From Sipunculus nudus (Eukaryota; Annelida; Sipuncula; Golfingiida; Sipunculidae): 64,000 bases of DNA. The notes below the pieces were generated by a model that was not told where the DNA came from, ran no database searches, and worked only from the letters and a program-made list of their open reading frames with translations. A program made the position numbers and the translations under genes. This document shows positions 1-12,885 of this stretch, one piece after another. The stretch covers positions 48,861,327-48,925,326 of the forward strand of contig CM049308.1 of NCBI GenBank assembly GCA_026874595.1, written 5' to 3'. The number at the start of each line of letters is the position of its first letter. Position 1 is the stretch's first letter.

Positions 1-205
1 TTAACAATCAATATTTTTCCTCTGACCATAAATTCACTGTGTTTTAACCAGACACAGGTGATATATATTTCTGTTGTCGTAGAAAATTTCAACATATTGG
101 CAAATTGGGTCTTCAAAATTTAACTGGAAGTTGTGAATCTCAGCCCATGATGTTGCAGGTCATGCTTGGCAGCTGAGCGTCATGACCTATGGGTCACTTG
201 TTTTT
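1..205 (+). repeat. 3' end of an A-family hairpin-word element
   Basis: The stretch ends with the word AGCTGAGCGTCATGACC followed by TATGGGTCACTTGTT at about 171-203. The same terminal formula recurs many times in the window (for example 6100-6134, 14708-14735, 32812-32836, 41080-41104, 51441-51470, 61705-61739), so this is read as the 3' end of a dispersed element whose 5' part lies outside the window. No coding capacity is seen. Confidence 0.6.
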
Positions 206-1420
206 TCCTGTAAGTACTATTGATTTAATTTTCAAAGCATGTAAACATAAGTAATTAATTTGTTGCAATCTGAAATTTGAAAATAAAAGCTTGAAAATTA
301 GGCAAGTTATTGATTTTTTTTCTTGAGGCTCTATTGTAGGCATTTGAGGCAAGATGCCATGTTGTGTTAATATAGCATTTTTAAAGAAATCAATTTTCTT
401 TTAAATGGTTTTAACAAATATACCCACCGGTATGCTTAAATGTTTAAAATATGAAGCAAATTATGGATAAATAAAGGCACAATTTAAAATTGTGAAATCT
501 GAATCAAGTATTGTTTTTAGATATTTATTGTGTTGCAAATTTATTTTTGTGGTAAAATTAAATAAAAATTTGTATGCATGATGTGGTGTTGTCTGACAAG
601 ATTGAGATTTATGATGATGCAATTTAGAATTATGAATCAACGTTTATATTCAGAAATATATGTTATATTGGAAAAGTATACAAATTAAACTTAAAATAAA
701 AAAATGAGGATCTAATACAAACATTTGTTAATTATTTCCTGCCTCAGCAGAATTGGAGATCAGGCTTTGTTTGCCCTGTATGTGTATGCAGAAGTGTTGT
801 TAATCCCACCATCTCCCCTCCCCCTCCTCTGCTGCCATTTATTCCTGTGCACTGGGACATTAGTTTTTATTGCAAATGTGTAAAACTTATTTAATAAAAA
901 AGTAATAGGATTAGAAAAATTAAGAACTTATTGAAACATATTCTTGCCTTTAATAGGAGAATGGAACATAAAGTGATCAGCTCTGTCCATCATCTTTCCG
1001 ATATCATTAAATATATATAAATTATGAAATTTTACCTATAAGCACTGTTGAAATAACTTTCATATGCTGTATTATTTTGGAATAAAGCTATTTAAGTCTG
1101 AAATTTGAAAGCAAATTTTATATTCAGTTGTGTATTATTGCAAATGTTAAACTTTAAAAAAATTGATATAATAAATAAATCAAAGAAATAATTGAAACTT
1201 CATATAGTATCAGCTTTGTTTGTCTACCAGTTTGTCTGTCCTTTTTTAAGTATTAAGTATTAATTATGAATGAATTTTTTTTATCCTGTAAAAAAGTGAA
1301 AATCCTATGTATATACACTATAATAAATATATACACTTTATCTCCCTTTGATATTATTTTAGATTTTTACCTTCAAGGTCAACTTCAGCTGAGCACATTG
1401 ACCCAGGGGTCCCTTGTTAT
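206..1420 (+). repeat. AT-rich F-family repeat, degenerate, ending in an A-type terminus
   Basis: The segment 206-350 resembles 30830-30900 and 56570-56700 (CCTGTAAGTACT, then AAATTTGAAAATAAAAGC). The segment 350-600, with GTTATGGATAAATAAAGGCA-like and GAATCAAGTATT phrases, has close relatives at 3520-3700 and 15435-15700. A second A-type terminus (CAGCTGAGCACATTGACCC, then CCCTTGTT) closes it at 1386-1418. No gene is visible; stop codons are frequent in all frames. It is read as stacked, old, non-autonomous repeats. Confidence 0.5.
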
Positions 1421-1880
1421 TGATTTGGCTTGTGTAACACAGCAGAGTTAAGCAAGGTAAAAGATGCTGTCAAACAAAACCTTCTTGGACTTTATTTCAT
1501 TAATATTACAGACCTAGTACCAGTTAGGATACAAAATTACAAGGTTACCAGTAACTTGGCAATTTTTTATTTCCCATGGCTGGGACATTAGTTGATGCAG
1601 CTGATACATGTTTTAACAAAACAGAACCATTATTTATCTGAAGTAACTTGTTAAACATGGATTACACTGCATTACAATCCTCATGCAGTGCTTATACGCT
1701 GCAGTTGTCCCAGACATCCTTTGGTGTAACCGCTGCTTTGTATGGAAATGGTTCTCCGGGTATGAACACCAGGGTGCACATAGAGAAAAGAGTTGTTATG
1801 AGAGTGTGGTATAATTAGGGCCCTGCTTATTCAGTGAGTGCCCTGTAATAACACCCTGTCCGTGTGTGTTCCTCTATCTG
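1421..1880. other. No gene or recognisable repeat seen
   Basis: AT-rich sequence without a long open frame, splice-site pair or repeat shared with other parts of the window that I could recognise. Confidence 0.4.
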
Positions 1881-2640
1881 TCTGACTGTCCATAAAATTG
1901 TTTCCGGATGATAACTCCAGTTTTGATTGACATATGGATTTCAAACTTGACATATGTATGGCACACCACTAGAGCAAGAATCCTGTTGAATTTGGGTCAA
2001 GGTCAAGGTCACAGGATCCACATCTTTAAAAAAATTGTGGATGCATTTCCAGGGAAACTTTTCATACCAGACCTTCCATCTTGCACATACAGGACACCTT
2101 TCAATAGGAAAAGATCTCTATCGATCTTTGGGTCATAAGGTCAAAGGTCAAGATCACAGGAGCCATCTGTCAACAAATTCAATTCCGGGTGATAATTTCA
2201 CTTTGGATTGACATATGGATTCCAAACTTAAAATATATAGGGCCCACCACTAAAGCAAGAATTCTTTTGATTTTTGGGTGATGATGTCAAAGGTCAAGGT
2301 CACAGGACCCACATTTTTTAAAAGGTTGTGGATGTATTTTAAGCCAAACTTTTCCTTCAAGACCTCCCATCTTGCATGAATCTGACTACTGCCAACAGGG
2401 GAAGATCTCTATCAGTATTTGAGTCAGAGGTCAAGGTCACAGGAGCCATCTGTTTACAAAATTCATTTCCAGGTTATAACTCCATTTGGCATGACATATG
2501 GATTTCAAACTTGACTTATGAATGGCCCTCCACTAAGCAAGATACCTCTGAATTTTGGCGGTCATGAGGTCAAGGTCAACACACCAAAATCTTTAAAAAG
2601 TTTGTGGAGGCTTTGTAAATGATTCATCCAAAATATTTCA
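1881..2640 (+). repeat. Tandem ~282-bp modules rich in TCAAGGTCA
   Basis: The phrase CATATGGATT starts modules at 1931, 2212 and 2495, giving a period of 281-283 bp; the third copy is partial. Each module carries one or more AGGTCA hexamers preceded by TCA, for example near 1997, 2294, 2431 and 2570. Related sequence occurs at 4771-4960 and 16540-16770. TCAAGGTCA is the textbook monomer site of the NR5A/ERR nuclear receptors, but binding here is not shown. No protein is predicted. Confidence 0.65.
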
Positions 2641-3480
2641 CTTTTGGATTACCTAACAATATGGGTAGAACCATAGAACCATATTGATTTCATTATCAAA
2701 AGTGCAAAGGTTAAAATCACCAGATCATCCTGCTGATTTATATGCTTTAATAGTCTCACAGTTTAATACATCTGATGTTATAATGCCTCTCAAGCTCGGA
2801 ATGCTCCACTCCTACACCTTCATACATGACCATCACTGATTCATCTTGGCTTAGTGTTTAAATACTGTTTTGGGTCAGTTTCCTCTGTCTCTGCATGTTA
2901 TCAGGTCTTTTAATATATTTTTTCCAAGCATCAGTCAGCCTGCACTAGAAGACTATGGGCCTTTTCCGTGGCACTTTGTGATCTGTCAGTATAACATGAA
3001 AGAATGGTCTGGCCTTGACTTTGTTCTGTATGTCCCTTCTGTTTGTCGGTTTAGTATTCCTCTCTTCAGAATCAATATAGCTGCATAAAAATATTATTTC
3101 TTTCTACTTCTTCCAGAAAAAGGGTTATTTATTTTATGAATTCCCTATGTTCACCTGTCTTTTTTGTCTGTGTTTTTATTTCAACTTCTTGCAAGTGCTT
3201 GACCTATGTCCTTCTTGTTGCATTGTGCATCCAGTCTGATAACACCCATTCCGAGATATAGCCAAGAATTGGTCCTATGAGATCTTGTGTCCCAGTGTAA
3301 TAATCAAACCAACAAGAGTGGTTGTCGCATGTTTAAAATTTGAGCTGGATGTACAATGCAGTACCACACAATCATTACAATTCTTTGCACTGTGCACAAG
3401 TTTTGAATCAATTGGCCCCATGAATAAAAAATTCCACATACAATTAGATGTCCCTAAGTTCTGATAACAAACCCACAAAC
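2641..3480. other. No gene seen; degenerate repeat remnants
   Basis: Short open frames only. Around 3395-3470 a phrase resembling the inner part of the long element (ACAATTAGATGTCCC versus CAGTTAGATGTCCCC at 24178) suggests an old fragment. Nothing else can be supported. Confidence 0.4.
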
Positions 3481-4190
3481 AGGTTCACTCTACCTTTTTC
3501 TTCTGAATAATTTCAACAAATTAATAATCCATCAGCATGCATAATTTGATAATATACGAAGCAAAAAACAAATAAATAATGGTGCAGTTTAGAATTGTGA
3601 ATTCGGAATCAAGTTATTTTTTTCAGATATTTATTTTGCAAATATATATTTTTTTGTGATAGAAAAAATAAATACAACTGTATTCTTAATGTTATGTTTT
3701 ATGAGCAAAATTAGGGATGAATAATGATGCAATCGAGAATTTTTTTTATCACCATATATATTCAGATATATGTGTTATATTGCAGATGTATATATATTTT
3801 ATAAACCTGAAAAAATATGATATATTAATATAATGAGAATCAAATGCAAACATTTGTTCATTTATCAGCTGAATGGGAAATTAAGTGACCAGCTTTGTTT
3901 GTCCGTCTCTCTGTCTATCATTAAATATTTTATAATTATGACTCGACTTTTGTTCATGTAAACACTAGCTGTTGAGTTAAATATCATATCCCCCCACCCC
4001 CACCCTTGCCCTCAAGTCCTTGCACCTGTGTTGGCAACATAAGTTTTATTACAACTGTATACATGTTTAAAATTGAAAACAGAAATTTGGTATAAAAAAA
4101 ATTAGGATCTGATTGGAACATCATAAATTCTTGCCTCAGCAGAATGGGACATAAAGTAATCAGCTGTCTGTTTGTCCATCTTTCGGTTTA
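3481..4190 (+). repeat. F-family AT-rich repeat copies
   Basis: 3540-3700 repeats the order of phrases seen at 430-560 and 15540-15660 (GAAGCAAA, then AATAAATAATGGTGCA, then GAATCAAGTTATT). 4120-4195 repeats the phrase TTCTTGCCTCAGCAGAATGG found in degenerate form at 730-760 and 5635-5660. A short C-rich run lies at about 3988-4006. No coding sequence is seen. Confidence 0.5.
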
Positions 4191-4194
4191 TCAT

Positions 4195-4965
4195 TGTATC
4201 CCCAGACAAAGTCGGGAATACTATGGTTTCACGACTGTCCCGCCGCCGCAGAAAAACCTTGTGAGCGGGATAACTCAAAAAATATTTCACTGATCTTTTT
4301 CAAACTTTACATTTGTATAGATATAGGTAAGGGGACGAAGCCTATTTAAAATGGGGTCATGACCTATGCTAGGAGAGTGACCTTGACCTTGAATAGGTCC
4401 ATTTTTGCTGAAAATAACACAAATTCTTAAATATCTCAAGTAAGCTTGCATGGACTGGTCCAAAAATCAAGGTGACTGAAGATCTTGGATAGCCTTGTGA
4501 TATACCGGAAACTGGTGATGCCACCTATTATCCTTTTCTTGTTTTTACGCCTTTTAATACCCCCATAATTGCCACTTGACAGTACTGTAAGCATTATAAG
4601 TCAAAAACTAATGGACAGATTTCTTTCATATTATGCACATGTAGAGAGATCTGTTATGGGATGAGGTCTATTTACATTTGGGTCATGACCTTTACCATGA
4701 GAATGGCCTTGACCTTTAATGTGTCCATATTTGGTGAAAATCACACACCTCTTATGATATCTCCAGTGTTGATAGCCATATGGATTTCAAACGTGACTTA
4801 TGTATGGCCCGCCACTAAAGTAAGAACCCTATAGGTTCTAGGGTCATGAGGTCAAAGGTCAAGGTCACTGGACTCGCATCTTAAAAGATACTGTGGATGC
4901 ATTTTAAGCCAAACTTTCATCCCAGGTCTTCCATTGATATTCCATTGATATATCTTTACATTGAT
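4195..4965 (+). repeat. C-family element, copy 1
   Basis: Begins with GTATCCCCAGACAAAGTCGG and GGAATACTATGG, a short imperfect hairpin around AAAGTC, then a CCGCCGCCG run. The whole order is repeated at 15985-16775 (second copy), and a diverged start with the same hairpin logic (TATCCGCCAAAACG and GCGGATACTATG) occurs at 22530. Inside are AAGGTCA phrases as in 1881-2640. An inner boundary CCTTTTCTTGTTTTT lies near 4530-4550. Non-coding. Confidence 0.65.
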
Positions 4966-5450
4966 ATTCATAATTAGCCATTCTATACATCATAGCGCAT
5001 CTATAGACCCAAGCCTAAGAACAGCTGTATCTCAGTTCAAGAGAATGACCATTTTATCACTACTAACCAACAGCTGACTCTCTCTAATACTACAAGGTTC
5101 ATGTACAGACTCAAGCCTCACACATAATAAGGCCAATTCAACATACAAATACTGGAAAAATATTTGACACAGCCCAGCCAAGACTTCAACCAAGAATAAT
5201 TGGCACAGGTAATGCAGAAATACAGAAACTTAAAATGCATGCAGTTCTTTTATATCATTATTTTGATAGCTTTGAACATTTTCACTTTACCATATCTTTT
5301 CTTCCAGTTAATACATGTCAGCTGTTCTTTACAGGTTCTTTAATTTTCAAATATCACTCTTTCAGCTGATGCTACCAAAGTACACCAAATTCACAGTAAT
5401 TTATAATGACTGCATCTTTTGCGGGGCCCTTACTGACCTGTCAGTTTTCT
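4966..5450. other. No gene or recognisable repeat seen
   Basis: AT-rich sequence with a short direct duplication (TCCATTGATAT at 4931 and 4942). No open frame or repeat relation that I can support. Confidence 0.35.
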
Positions 5451-6135
5451 AGTTCCAGTCAGCACTGTTGAATTAACTTTCATATGCTGTATGTATATGG
5501 ATTTAAGCTCTTAAATTTGAAAGCAACTTATATATTCAGATTTTATGTTATATTGCAAATGTTTTAAAGTTACAAACTTGAAAAAAAAAATTGATATATA
5601 AAAAAATGAAGATCTAATGCAGCCTATTCTTTATTACTTTCCTGCAACAGCAGAATGGGAAAAAAATTGAACAGCTTTGTTTGTCTACCTTTCTGTCTGT
5701 CCATTTTAAATGTTTAAAATAATGAATCAACTTGTTTTTCATGTAAGCATAGTAGAATTTATTTTCATATCCTGCATTTATATGCAGAGATGTTGTAACA
5801 CATTCACTATTGAAGAACTTTATCATCATTTGTCAGATGATGCACATAGTGTATCCATTAGGCCTAGAATCTTCATGCATAAAAAATCTCCATGGAAACT
5901 TGAAATAATGTCACTGTGACCCATTTTCTGCAAGCTGTGGAAAGGACATGATATTAATACTCTGTTAGTCAGATGGGCACAAATGGTAGCAGCTAGATAT
6001 AGAATTAGGTCACTGTAACCTATATCCAAGGTCTGTTGGCAAAATAAATGATTTTGAGCACTCTGTGAGTCATTTTACCCATTTTTCAAGGCTCCTTTAA
6101 GTCAGCTGTGCATCATGGCCCAGGGGTCACTTGTT
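5451..6135 (+). repeat. F/B-type composite repeat with A-type 3' end
   Basis: 5460-5700 resembles 1030-1250 (ACTGTTGAATTAACTTTCATA). 5850-6060 contains the ATCTCCATGGAAACTTGAAA and CCCATTTTCTGCAAGCTGTGG formula of the B/G module arrays. It finishes with AGCTGTGCATCATGGCCC then GGGGTCACTTGTT at about 6100-6134, the A-type terminus. Non-coding. Confidence 0.5.
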
Positions 6136-6406
6136 CATCTTTAAGTCAACATATTTATTAGTCGGTTAACTTGTAGAAAACTTCTGCTTAACAAAGCAAT
6201 GTCCTTTCTCTAAAGTATTTTTTATGCTTCTGTTTTATTTCTAGTTAGTTATTGGCAAGTTTTGAGTGAAAAGTGAAACATTTTGTTACAAGATTTTAAA
6301 GTTTTAAATTTGAGAATAACATTGTCTTTACATATTAATGTGTTATTTATTATAAAGCAGCTGAAAATGTCCTTGTGCGACTGTAGGCAAGGAACATTAA
6401 TTTTTT

Positions 6407-6463
<57 letters not shown>

Positions 6464-8040
6464 TGTACTTCTGCCAAAATATCTTCCATCATTTAGAACA
6501 TTTGATGAGGTTTACCATGATATGATAAAATTATTAGACTTGTAAATGTTCGAATGAGGTTAGGGTCCCTAACCATTATGATACATTAAAAGCAGGATAT
6601 GTTCCCTCTGACTGACTCATCCTGTCTACACTGAAGAATCTGGCACCAACTGACTACAGGACTGTTTGTGTAATGGTACTTGAAGCCTATACACAGATTG
6701 GACATTTTTTGGGTACAAACATGTATGCACTTCTCAGCAGCCTTGACCAAAAAGAATGCCAAGGACTCCTCTTGACTAGCCCATGTGTTTCTGCCTGCTT
6801 GGTCTTACAAGAAATATTTCCCAAATTCAGCCCAGTATGAATTAAAATATCAGGGTCTATAGTGAAGTGCACAATAAATTTGATGATAAAAAGAAAACTC
6901 ACAATGTCTTGAGTTGTGGTTTGAAAACTCAGACTTAGAGCCACATTATTAAATAATATTATGCTGTAACTCAGGCAGTTATGTAACATCCTGGCAATGA
7001 TAGACAATGCTAGAGCAGGAAAAGATGGATTAAGCTTGATTCTTCTCAAATATATTTCAGTTTTGTTTAATTTATAATCTTCCAGTAATTATTGACATCA
7101 AAGTATAATGTTTCAACTGTTTTTAAGAAAATATCCAAATATATACATGGGTTGTTCACTGGAAACCCTGCATGTGTCCTGAACTATAATGCTGAACACT
7201 ATCAGTATATTAACACATTTTCCTTTTAATTCATGTCCATCTATTTTCACAAATTGTCAGGTAAAGGAATCTTTTAAATCATGTGCATTTGACTGACTGC
7301 AACAGTCATAAAGATTAAATAAGAAAAATGCAAAATTACTTATTGGTCACACAGACTTGTCTAGTACAGGTTGTAACCACTTGCAATTTTGTATTTTTGT
7401 TCAGTGAGGTATGGTATGGTGAGTGCAGCAACTTTTTGAACTGTTCATGATTGTACTATGTGACCTGAGTGAAACATTATATTTCATCAGCTTATATTTT
7501 CACTCCTCCTTGACTCAAATCTAGATAGGGAACAAAAGATGCTGACTGTTGCCAAGGTCAGTTTTCATGGTTTATTTCTAGGTTAGGTTAGTGTTGAGGG
7601 GGCACAGACTCCACCCCAGGCCATCTGCAGCCTGAGATAAAACACTCCACAACCTATATATACATGTCATCTGCAGAAATACTTCTTGTGCCGGAAAGGT
7701 CATAATGCTTAGATAGAGAAGGTTTGACCTGCCCATCACTATTTGTATTTCAGGATTAGCTTCAACAATATCTCTCCATGGAATCTTAAACCTCTCATGT
7801 ACACATGTTCTTATGTTTATATAGAAAATTATTTACTTCTAAATGTATACATTTTGCTTTTTCTTAGTTCAACTTTTGTTCAGTGTAGCATTAACTTGAA
7901 ATATTTATGAAGCCACCTATTGTAATGGTGTGTTTCAATTGGGCTCCTTTTAAATTTGAAATCATGCATCTATTGAGAAACAATATGGTCAAATGGAATC
8001 AGGATTTGTAAGCTGCATAGAGAAGGTACATATGCACGGA
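6136..8040. other. Unique-looking AT-rich DNA, no gene seen
   Basis: Apart from the TA microsatellite, nothing recurs elsewhere in the window as far as I can see. A 120-codon minus-strand open frame at 6687-7049 has no recognisable motif and no splice context and is not called. The stretch may belong to an upstream intron or to the 5' flank of the MIPOL1 gene. Confidence 0.35.
6412..6459. repeat. (TA)n microsatellite
   Basis: About 24 uninterrupted TA dinucleotides. Confidence 0.95.
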
Positions 8041-8056
8041 GATACATGTACTGGCA

Positions 8057-8236
8057 GGGCCTGAGTGCATCAGAGATGGCACAGAGCTCCACCTTTCTGA
8101 CCCTCCTACCCCCATGCTCTGTCCAACAATTGTACCATCTCCAGAGGCATCTATCCAGCCTTGCATACTACCAGACCAGCATGTTAGTCTGTCTAAACCT
8201 CCAAAGAATGATACACCTCACAGCTTTATCTATTGG
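8057..8236 (+). CDS. Candidate proline-rich exon, possibly 5' MIPOL1
   Basis: A 60-codon open stretch encodes a low-complexity, proline/serine-rich peptide that includes LSDPPTPML and VPSPEASIQP and ends HSFIYW. It is preceded by CTGGCAG (weak polypyrimidine tract) and followed by GTAAAA, so it could be an exon in phase 0. Its composition stands out from the AT-rich surroundings. However, the first confirmed MIPOL1 exon at 10547 needs two bases from the previous exon, so this segment cannot be spliced directly to it; either another exon lies between, another donor is used, or it is not an exon. No homologue is recognised. Confidence 0.3.
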
Positions 8237-8980
8237 GTAAAAAGTCTCAAACTCAGATTTAGTGTTGATTTAATATTCAATAACTTAAGGCTTCACAGAT
8301 TTTACAGATACTGGTTTTGTCATTATTTAAAATATATAAAATAATGTATGATTTTATGCTGCATGATGTGAGAGGCTCTCTGCATGTGTAAATATAATAA
8401 ATATATACCATTTATGTGCAATAGAATCCCACTACCACAACCACAGGCAAAATGGTCAATCTAATCATTGTATTTAACAGAAGAGATTATTAATTAAAGG
8501 ACTAAATTTTGTAATATAGATCTGTACTCAAAACAGTAAACATTACAATGTAACAATCATTGGATACAATACCCACTCCTGTGGGGTTTCCTGAGACATA
8601 CAGGGAGTACCAATGAAGCAAATTAATCATTTATTAATGTAACACCAAGTTCATGGGTAAACATGTAACTGGTCACCACCATCAGCTTCAGTGGACATGA
8701 AACATGGGTTCATGGGATGGTTTCAGACAAAAAAAAAAGTCCTTGGTCATCATAGCGTGATGATGGTGTAAGTGGAAAGTTTTATACCTTGATTGAAACT
8801 AGCTTTGCCTGGGACAAAAAAAAGGTGCCATATTTGTTGGGTGGTTGTAATAGTTCTTTGGTCAACAGGAGAGATTTCATTGTATTTTCACTGTACCGAT
8901 GATGAGTGATCAGTTTGTGTACTAGTTTAATTGCAGAGAAATTTATACAAAAATTAGAATTTTGTGATGACACACAACCT
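8237..8980. other. No gene seen
   Basis: AT-rich sequence between the candidate exon and the minisatellite; no supported feature. Confidence 0.4.
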
Positions 8981-10325
8981 CTTCATGTTTTGATGGTGCA
9001 ATCAATTGATCATTATATACATGCACATACACATGACATGTTTTGATGGTTAACACTTTATGCATTGCACGTACACCAAGCATGTCTTGATGGTTTTCAT
9101 TATATGCATGAATGTACACACAGCATGTTTTGATGGTTTTCATTATATGCATTGCACATACACACAGCATGTTTGGATGGTGCTATCATTATATGCATGC
9201 ACATACACATGGCATGTTTTGATGGTTAACATTGTATGCATTGCACGTACACCCAGCATGTCTTGATGGTTATCATTATATGCATTGTATGTACACACAG
9301 CGTGTTTTGATGGTGCTATCATTATATGCATTTTCTGTACATACAGCATGATTTGATGGTGCTTATTATTATATGCATGCATGTACACACGGCATGTTTT
9401 GATGGTTATCATTTTATGCAGTGCACATACACACAGCATGTTTTGATGGTTATCATTATATGCATTGCTGATACACACAGCGTGTTTTGATGGTGATATC
9501 ATTATATGCATGCACATACACACAGCATGTTTGGATGATGGTATCATTATATGCATGCACATACACACAGCATGTGTGGATGGTGCTATCATTATATGCA
9601 TACATGTACACACAACATGTTTGGATGGTGCTATCATTATATGCATGCATGTACACACAGCATGTTTGGATGGTGATATCATTATATGCATGCACATACA
9701 CACAGCATGTTTGGATGGTGCTATCATTATATGCATGCATGTACACACAGCATGTTTGGATGGTTATAACATTATATGCATGCACATATACACAGCATGT
9801 TTGGATGGTGCTATCATTATATGCATGCATGTACACACAACATGTTTGGATGGTGCTATCAGTATATGCATGCATGTACACACAACATGTTTGGATGGTG
9901 CTATCATTATATGCATGCATGTACACACAGCATGTTTGGATGGTGCTATCAGTATATGCATGCACATATATACAGCATGCTTTGATGGAAACAATATACT
10001 CATGCACGCACACACAACATGTTTTGATGGTTATCATTATATGTGTGCACATACACACAACATATTTTGATGGTGCTATCAGTATATGCATGCCTGTACA
10101 CACAGCATGTTTTAATGGTTATCATTATATGCATGCATGTACACGTGTACGCGGCATGTTTTGATGGTTATCATTATATGCATGCATGTACACATGGCAT
10201 GTTTTGATGGTTATCATTATATGCATGCATGTACACACGGCATGTTTTGATGGTTATCATTATATGAATGCACTTACACACAGCATGTTTTAATGGTTTT
10301 CATTATATGCATTCACACACATAGT
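8981..10325. repeat. 45-bp minisatellite, about 30 units
   Basis: The core CATGTTTTGATGG / CATGTTTGGATGG recurs every 45 bp (for example 9526, 9571, 9616), followed by TATCATTATATGCATGC and a (TG/CA)-rich stretch of the type TACACACAGC. Because 45 is a multiple of three and stops are rare in the unit, open frames of up to 225 codons run through several frames on both strands; they are artefacts of periodicity. Central units (about 9480-9960) are more homogeneous than the edges. The array ends about 220 bp before an exon acceptor. Confidence 0.95.
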
Positions 10326-10546
10326 GTTCAAGCCCATTATCATGTGCTGTATATACCATATTATTCAAATTCATTGATACCTTTTTCTTATAATTTTTTA
10401 TGTTTTTACATTCAGGAAAAGTTGTGCCTCCCTGCTTCAGGCATGTGTAAATAATTATACCTGTTAAATTAGAATTCTTTGGTATCAAGTGCCTGTGTGT
10501 TCTTCACATAACTCTTTCCCTTAAGGGGTTTTGTTTGTATTTTTAG

Positions 10547-10744
10547 GGAAAGAGATCTAGTGAAAGAAGAAGCCTTGAGAAAAGCAGCAGAGACCCGCTT
10601 AGAGAACATGGTTGATATGTACGGAGACCCTGCAGTGACCCAGGAATTACGTGAGCGGCTGCCACATGCAAACAAGAATGATCCAAGACAAAGGATCAAG
10701 GAGGAGCTGGACAAGCTGACACAGCAAGAGGCCAGAGCCACCTG
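10547..10744 (+). CDS. MIPOL1: MIPOL1-like gene, first confirmed exon
   Basis: Acceptor TTTGTATTTTTAG precedes 10547 and the donor is TG|GTGAGC at 10745. Only one frame is open: one base, then 65 codons starting ERDLVKEEALRKAAETRLEN, and two bases that join the next exon in phase. The peptide is strongly charged and helical, with EERLPHANK-like and IKEELDKLTQQEARA segments, suggesting an N-terminal coiled coil. I see no clear match of this part to the vertebrate MIPOL1 N-terminus as I remember it, so gene membership rests on phase continuity with the following exons, same strand and order. The exon upstream that supplies the two missing bases was not found with confidence. Confidence 0.75.
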
Positions 10745-12885
10745 GTGAGCATTACATGAACTATTAAAGAGTTGGCATCATTAGGTCTCACAATTATTTC
10801 TCGATTGCTATAGTCTGAACTAACACAACATTATAGTTGATTTATAACCCATCTGACACTTATACCAATAACACAGTAAGATAAAAAGTACAACTACTAG
10901 CAAGTGACCTCTGAGTCACCCTCAGCTGACCAACAGGTATGAGGGGCTAATCTTCTGATCTGTAAAAAATAGATATGTCATAGTCTGGTTAAACCACAAT
11001 AACTTGATGGTCCATTCTGCAAAATATTGATTTCTGAGTTAATGCTATGACATGAATTTCCTTATTAGTTTGGAAGTCGATGCTTTTGTATCATTTTGTA
11101 CTCTAAAGAGACCCACTGTGATTAAATTTCATAAATAACTGTTAGTCATATTCTTGCACAACTCTTTAGCCCACTGTTGTTAAACTTTGAAGATTAGTGA
11201 ACATAATTTTCTCTTGCTGGGCAATATACTCTGAGCTTTGCTAATACTCTGAGTCTGGCATGACTGCTATTATTTAGTCTCATTATAAGTATACCATGTT
11301 TCAGGACAATATATGAACCCAAGTCGGGATAAATGACACAATTTCTGTAATTCAACAGTCTCAAAAAGTACAATTAAAATTATGTTAAAATGAAAAATAT
11401 ATTTGTTGCAATCAGTCTTCTTCAGCTGATGAAATTGTCTGATAAGCATACCAAGTTCAGTTCAACACATAAATCAACATCAGATAAACTCATGTTAATG
11501 CTGTATTTGTCAATCTAAAAAAATACAAGTTAAAAAAAATTAAAAAGATAGGGGGAGCTACTAGTCTAAAATCAACAATAAAGATGTCCAAGATAAACAT
11601 GCTTAACAAATTTGCTTGTGTTAGAATTGAGATATTATAGCTTTTGTTAAAAATGTTTTCTCAAAATGGATCAATCACAGTCAAGTCATACTATTTTCAA
11701 AGGAGATTTCCGAAGAATTTGATCTTCTAGTTCTGTTCAGTTCTGATCTAGAGGTGTCAAGATGTAGATGAGACACACTATCTATATTTGCTGAAAGAAC
11801 GCAACATTTTTATTGAGCTGTGATCACTAAGTAAACTCTGTTTTTGAGAATGCACAAATGTTGTGTGTTTTTGCCTCTTATTTTGCGGAATATATACGTT
11901 TTGACCTTATTTCTGGTCTGAAAGGAGATTTCCCCAAGATCTACATGCATATCGATGAAATAATACAATCTTTCCTTTACCAAAAACATAAATTCTAAAT
12001 TTTTGTTTCAATACAAAAATAAAATTTGTCAACAAGAAAGACTCGTAGTAGAGGAAAACAAAAAAAAAAACATTTCAGATATAGCCATGTAGTTTAATAT
12101 TAGTCCTGTAAAAAGTGACTTGCCCTTACTGGATTCTGTAAAGAGTGAACCTTTTACAAATTATATAAAAATTAAAATATTACAAAATCATTTGAAAATG
12201 AATGAATAGTTTAAAGTATGTATACCATCAGAAAGATCACTGTACCAGGTTTAAAATCATGTATACTTTATGGGGTCTAATATGAATTCAGAATAGCTTT
12301 TACTTCATTGTAGATCGTTGATTTTTTTACGATAATGATAACTTAATGGATGGCTAAGCTGAAGAGTGACAAAGGACTGTCACTGTTACTTAGATGAGTT
12401 TCAGCCATGTGAGCTAAAAATGACACCTGTGGTGTAAAGATTTTAGAATTGATGACTGAATTTCAATACTTGTTTCAGATAATAAATAATGCAATAAAAA
12501 TTCATGTCCAGTTATTGTATAGACCTGTTATGTACACTTTTGAGAATGAATATCATGGTTAAAACTGGAATATATATTACATAAGGTGTTATTAAAAATG
12601 TTTGATTTATTTTACTACACTCCATTCAACATCCTAAAGTCATGTATATCTGAGCTGTTTTGAACAGAAATCAAATCAGAACAAATTTGTTTATTGTACT
12701 GAAATTTGAAAAGAGAACAATTTCTTAATAAAACATACCATATTGACCAGATATACTGATGTTGCTCTCTTGCATAGGTATTACACTTCCAAAGTATACA
12801 TCAGCCAAGGTCTGGTACTGTGGTCATGATACTGGGGCAGTTTGTCAGGAGGATCAAATTCATGTGCAAACTTATGTATCATCAT
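10745..12885. other. Intron sequence, no feature seen
   Basis: Left part of the 8.7-kb intron between the exons at 10547 and 19431. AT-rich with short homopolymers; I saw neither open frames of note nor relatives of the window's repeat families. Confidence 0.5.

Noticed and set aside
6687-7049. 120-codon minus-strand frame
   Set aside because: No recognisable domain, AT-driven hydrophobic composition, no splice or promoter context; kept only as a possible old transposon fragment that I cannot support.
9143-10164. Overlapping 200-225 codon frames on both strands
   Set aside because: They run through the 45-bp minisatellite, whose period is a multiple of three; identical repeating peptides in several frames show that they are periodicity artefacts.
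8981-10325. CRISPR-like regular array
   Set aside because: Units are contiguous variants of one 45-bp sequence with no unrelated spacers, and the genome is eukaryotic.
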